In this document: positions 61,023-64,000 of the stretch, one piece after another
How the letters are laid out: each line of letters opens with the position of its first letter
Numbering within the stretch: position 1 is the stretch's first letter
Assembly (NCBI GenBank): GCA_018222805.1
Contig: JAAEZQ010000007.1
Location: 62,001 to 126,000, forward strand
Direction of reading: 5' to 3'
Origin: Vibrionaceae bacterium
Lineage (GTDB): Bacteria > Pseudomonadota > Gammaproteobacteria > Enterobacterales > Vibrionaceae
DNA: 64,000 bases
The notes under the pieces: model-generated
What the model was told of the DNA's origin: nothing
The model's database searches: none
Seen by the model: only the letters and a program-made list of their open reading frames with translations
Program-made: the position numbers and the translations under genes

Positions 61023-62246
61023 ATGGTCATTTTCGGCACACCAGAATACAAACGAATCACGCTCGCTCTTGCGCTGGGTTCATTCTTGGTCTTCTCCAAT
61101 TTATATCAGTTGCAGCCAATGTTGCCGACCTTTGCTCAGTTGTTTGCCATTTCTGAAACGCAGGTTAACTGGTTATTTGCTGCATCCACGCTGGCGCTCT
61201 CTTTCTGCCTTGTGCCAATGGCAGTGCTGTCTGAATCCATCGGGAGAAAACCAGTTATGATGGCAGGCTTGTTCTCCATTCCTGCTATTTCGGCACTAAT
61301 GCTACTTGGCGATTCATTTCTGTTTTTGGTCATCTGCCGCGCCCTTATTGGTATCGCGTTGGCGGCTTTCGCTGCTGTAGCGGTCGCCTATATGGCGGAA
61401 GAACTCGACAAACACGCCTTCTCCATGGCGATAGGTACCTATATTGCGGCAAACTCATTAGGTGGCATTGTGGGTCGTATTAGTGGGGGCCTATTAGCCG
61501 ATAACTTCAGTGTTGATGTTGCGATTAAAGCAATAATGGTAGTAACACTTTTAGGGGTTATCTGCGTACATTATTTACTGCCAACACAACGTAACTTCAC
61601 CCCTTCTTCGAGTGGATTAAGACAACAAAACCGAGCCATCTTAGGTCACTTCAAGAACCAGCGCATATGGTTCGCCATGTTGATTGGTGGCCTTAATTTC
61701 GCGCTATTCGTTAACCTGTATTCGGTGATGGGTTTCAGGCTGGTTAGTGAACCCCACAATATTCCTGTCGGCTTGGCATCGCTTATCTTCGTTTGCTATT
61801 TAGGTGGTACGTTCTCATCCCGTTGTGCTGGTCACTGGAGTAAACGCTACTCGTCTATTATTGGTATGTTCTTAGGCGCAATTCTCAGCATGAGCGGCAT
61901 GTGGATCGCGGCAATTGAAAGTGTTGCTGCAATGCTCTTTGGTTTGCTACTAATTAGCTTTGGTGCTTTCTTCACCCACACTTTGGCATACGGTTGGGTT
62001 GGCCAAAAAGCGACAACAGCGAAAGCAACCGCAACCGCTCTATACCTAGTGCATTACTATGTGGGCGGAAGTCTTGGTGGATTCTTACTACTTTATTGTT
62101 GGCAGCATGGCGGGTGGTCAACCGTTCTCGTTGGCGGTAGCGCTCTATACCTAGCCATGTTTAGTGCAATTGCTTATTTAAAACGCATTACGCAGACAAA
62201 CGACACAAAAGAAAGCTTAGAGATAACTCGCTTGAGAAGAAGTTAA
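61023..62246 (+). CDS. MFS transporter, YnfM-like
   Basis: Inner-membrane major facilitator of 407 residues with about 12 helices. SESIGRKPVMMAG supplies the conserved loop 2-3 motif, and FSNLYQLQPMLPTFAQLFAI marks the YnfM/arabinose-efflux-like subgroup. Probably a drug or metabolite exporter. It is divergent from the LysR gene, its presumed regulator. Confidence 0.9.
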   Translation: MVIFGTPEYKRITLALALGSFLVFSNLYQLQPMLPTFAQLFAISETQVNWLFAASTLALSFCLVPMAVLSESIGRKPVMMAGLFSIPAISALMLLGDSFLFLVICRALIGIALAAFAAVAVAYMAEELDKHAFSMAIGTYIAANSLGGIVGRISGGLLADNFSVDVAIKAIMVVTLLGVICVHYLLPTQRNFTPSSSGLRQQNRAILGHFKNQRIWFAMLIGGLNFALFVNLYSVMGFRLVSEPHNIPVGLASLIFVCYLGGTFSSRCAGHWSKRYSSIIGMFLGAILSMSGMWIAAIESVAAMLFGLLLISFGAFFTHTLAYGWVGQKATTAKATATALYLVHYYVGGSLGGFLLLYCWQHGGWSTVLVGGSALYLAMFSAIAYLKRITQTNDTKESLEITRLRRS

Positions 62247-62296
62247 CTCGTATCTCTGTTATGCTTACGCCACTTTCAAAATGATTTAAAAATCGT

Positions 62297-62878
62297 ATGT
62301 CAACGCGCTCAACACCAGAAATACAGAACACCGATATCAATGCAATCACACAACAAGTCGACCAATGGCTGAATGATGTGGTTATCGGTCTTAATTTATG
62401 CCCTTTTGCCGCTAAACCACAGCGTAATAAGCAGATCAAAATCTTCGTCAGTGAAGCCTCGAAAGAAGAAGCCTTGCTTGAAGACATTTTGTTGCAGCTG
62501 ATTGAGCTAAGTAACACGGAACCAGAAGAACTGGAAACAACCTTAGTCGTAGTTCCAAATATGCTCGACGATTTCTGGGACTACAACCTGTTCATTGATT
62601 GGGTTGAAGGCTTAATCAAGCAGCAAGATTGGGAAGGCATTTTCCAAGTGGCCACGTTCCATCCGGATTACTGTTTTGGTGGTGCAGATCCAGAAGACGA
62701 CGAGAACCTGACTAACCGCTCACCTCATCCGATCTTCCATCTTATCCGAGAAGAGAGCATGGAAAAGGTGTTGAAACACTACCCTGATCCGGAGTCAATC
62801 CCAGATACCAACATCGCGCGTGTTTCTGCCCTTTCAGAGGAAGAACGCAAAAAGCTCTTCCCGTATTTGTTCAGATAA
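62297..62878 (+). CDS. DUF1415 domain protein
   Basis: Protein of 193 residues conserved in gammaproteobacteria. DUF1415 landmarks are VVIGLNLCPFAAKPQRNKQI, VVVPNMLDDFWDYNLFIDWV, GIFQVATFHPDYCFGGADPE and NLTNRSPHPIFHLIREESM. Cytoplasmic; function unknown. It begins 50 bases after the MFS gene. Confidence 0.9.
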   Translation: MSTRSTPEIQNTDINAITQQVDQWLNDVVIGLNLCPFAAKPQRNKQIKIFVSEASKEEALLEDILLQLIELSNTEPEELETTLVVVPNMLDDFWDYNLFIDWVEGLIKQQDWEGIFQVATFHPDYCFGGADPEDDENLTNRSPHPIFHLIREESMEKVLKHYPDPESIPDTNIARVSALSEEERKKLFPYLFR

Positions 62879-62916
62879 AAACAAATTTATTTAGATAAAC
62901 CAAACGACTTCCTATT

Positions 62917-62960
62917 CCCAAGAGGCAGATTTATAAACAGTTAGAATCTTGTCTCTTGGG
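62917..62960. repeat. Inverted repeat between the DUF1415 and pyrophosphohydrolase-like genes
   Basis: CCCAAGAG and CTCTTGGG, with inner CAGATT and AATCTTG arms, form a long imperfect hairpin. No U-tract follows (GGGATTAAAG), so it is not a clear terminator. Confidence 0.4.
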
Positions 62961-63003
62961 GATTAAAGTGCGGTTTGTTATCATTGCAGCCCCAATCGAT
63001 TCA

Positions 63004-63591
63004 ATGGATACCAGAATGCAACTGTCAAAGCTAACCCAAGAGATTTTTGATCACTTATACCGTGATATCACCGAGTTCCGTAGCACGTTCGACCTTCCAG
63101 TCGCCGACGAAGCTAGCCTGGATGCACAGGCGGATACGCTACACACATCTTTGGCGATCGAAGAGCTTACCGAACTGGCAGAAGCAGATTGTAAAACAGA
63201 ACAAGCAGACGCAATCGTAGACAGCGTTTATGTTCTTATGGGTCGTCTTGTACACCTTGGCAACGACAAAGTGGAAGACAATCTGGCGATCAGTTACCTG
63301 ATTGACCTGCTACTGAACGTTGCGGTAAACCGCGGTATTGACTTTATCCCTTGCTGGGACGAAGTGCATTCAAGCAATATGAGCAAAGTGTGCCACAACG
63401 AAAAAGAATACATAGAAACAGAAGCATTCTACGCAGAACAAGGCATCAAGCTGATGGCCGTTCATCAAGGTGAATACATCATCGCTAAGTGTGCAGAAGA
63501 CTTTGTATCTGAAGGCAAAACCGTACGTAAAGGCAAAGTTCTAAAATCAGTTTACTACCGTCCAGCAGACCTTAAGCCACTGACACAATAA
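63004..63591 (+). CDS. MazG/PRA-PH-like nucleotide pyrophosphohydrolase family protein
   Basis: A 195-residue all-alpha protein. IEELTELAEADCKTEQADAI followed by VDSVYVLMG shows the ExxE...ExxD metal-binding pattern of the MazG/PRA-PH superfamily, suggesting hydrolysis of a nucleoside triphosphate or a related metabolite. The C-terminal ~80 residues (EGKTVRKGKVLKSVYYRPA) are typical of a PRA-PH-like subgroup in Vibrio and Shewanella. The frame is open to 62956, but the ATG at 63004 gives the more natural N-terminus; no strong ribosome binding site decides it. Confidence 0.8.
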   Translation: MDTRMQLSKLTQEIFDHLYRDITEFRSTFDLPVADEASLDAQADTLHTSLAIEELTELAEADCKTEQADAIVDSVYVLMGRLVHLGNDKVEDNLAISYLIDLLLNVAVNRGIDFIPCWDEVHSSNMSKVCHNEKEYIETEAFYAEQGIKLMAVHQGEYIIAKCAEDFVSEGKTVRKGKVLKSVYYRPADLKPLTQ

Positions 63592-63610
63592 ATCGCCACA
63601 CAAAAATCAC

Positions 63611-63640
63611 AAAAAACAACGACCCTGATGGGTCGTTTTT
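63611..63640. terminator. Bidirectional intrinsic terminator
   Basis: ACGACCC-TGAT-GGGTCGT forms a seven-base stem with a tetraloop, flanked by a run of A on the left and TTTTTT on the right. It serves the convergent genes on both sides. Confidence 0.88.
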
Positions 63641-63673
63641 TATTGCTTGAAAGCCGAGAGATGATAGGAAAAT

Positions 63674-64000
63674 CTATTCGAAAAGCAGATACGGCTTTTC
63701 TTCGACCATGACCCTTCTGACCTGAGTATTGAATACCTCAGCCAACCCCTCTTCAGTCAATACATCATCCGCTTTTCCTGACGAGTGAAGCACGCCATTA
63801 CTTAATAGCAACACCTTGTCGGCATGCCTTAGAGTTCGGTTTAAATCATGGTTAGCGACCAACACACCGATCCCCTGAGCAGCAACTTCGGCGATAAGTT
63901 GATAGAGCAGCCCTTCTTGGGCAATATCTAACGGCGCTGCGGGCTCATCTAAAATCAGTAACTGGGAGTATGGGTTGAGGCTACGCCACACCTGCAAACA
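63674..64000 (-). CDS. btuD: Vitamin B12 ABC transporter ATP-binding protein BtuD (partial, N-terminus beyond window edge)
   Basis: C-terminal part of an importer ATPase. The visible ~109 residues include Walker B LLILDEPAAPLDIAQ, the H-loop VLVANHDLNRTLRHADKVLL and a BtuD-like ending TEEGLAEVFNTQVRRV. Walker A and the signature lie outside the window. HemV/FecE-type ATPases are similar, so the BtuD name is probable rather than certain. Confidence 0.8.
   Translation of the reverse strand, partial: CLQVWRSLNPYSQLLILDEPAAPLDIAQEGLLYQLIAEVAAQGIGVLVANHDLNRTLRHADKVLLLSNGVLHSSGKADDVLTEEGLAEVFNTQVRRVMVEEKPYLLFE

Noticed and set aside
1..64000. CRISPR arrays and insertion sequences
   Set aside because: No regularly spaced direct repeats, cas genes or transposase-like frames were seen in the window.

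Overview
The window looks like a chromosome segment of a marine gammaproteobacterium, most likely a Vibrio. The evidence is a Vibrio-style tyrosine catabolic operon (hpd-hmgA-fahA-maiA), VCR-like attC repeats, paired tRNA-Val(GAC) genes, rlmF and btuD. This rests on gene content and motif recognition only; no database search was possible.

Region 1 (1-17 kb) concerns purine-derived nitrogen. It holds the urea ABC transporter genes urtA-urtB-urtC (minus strand, urtC cut by the window edge). A divergent two-component system follows: an NCS1 (purine/allantoin/cytosine) permease-like domain fused to a hybrid histidine kinase, plus a LuxR-type response regulator. Next come a split chromate transporter pair and a minus-strand operon of an amidase, an oxamate-amidohydrolase-like GGT-family enzyme, a ureidoglycine-glyoxylate aminotransferase and an allantoate amidohydrolase. 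The divergent puuE-type allantoinase completes the set. A decayed C-terminal piece of an allantoin/hydantoin racemase lies between the amidase and puuE. Together these would open allantoin, process allantoate and ureidoglycine, and import urea.

Region 2 (18-43 kb) is an apparently complete extracellular contractile injection system (eCIS, Afp/PVC/AlgoCIS-like). On the plus strand are a DUF4255 cap protein, an unknown protein, one sheath, two tube proteins, a DUF5908 protein, a LysM protein, a VgrG-like spike, a PAAR tip, a gp25-like protein, two large baseplate proteins, a fibre-like protein, a CIS_TMP tape-measure protein and a large membrane-anchored protein with peptidoglycan-binding and GH18-like segments. 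A convergent minus-strand block carries the AAA+ ATPase, a DUF4157 (HELGH) protein and an AT-rich orphan gene that is a candidate effector.

Region 3 (43-52 kb) is housekeeping and catabolism: a homocysteine S-methyltransferase family enzyme, two tRNA-Val genes, a secreted hypothetical protein, a DUF2726/zinc-ribbon protein, the tyrosine degradation operon with TyrR-like boxes upstream, an M20 peptidase and a hypothetical protein.

Region 4 (52-57 kb) is a compact run of eight small minus-strand genes separated by VCR-like attC sites, with no integron integrase in view. They include a zinc ribbon protein, a DUF2059 protein, an APH-like kinase, a small membrane protein, a GNAT acetyltransferase and a metzincin protease. 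It looks like an integron cassette array or a detached fragment of one. A decayed ABC-ATPase C-terminus lies at its left edge.

Region 5 (57-64 kb) returns to core genes: two small hypothetical proteins, rlmF, a YgjP-like metallopeptidase, a glutaredoxin-like protein, a divergent LysR/MFS pair, a DUF1415 protein, a MazG/PRA-PH-like protein and the 3' end of btuD.
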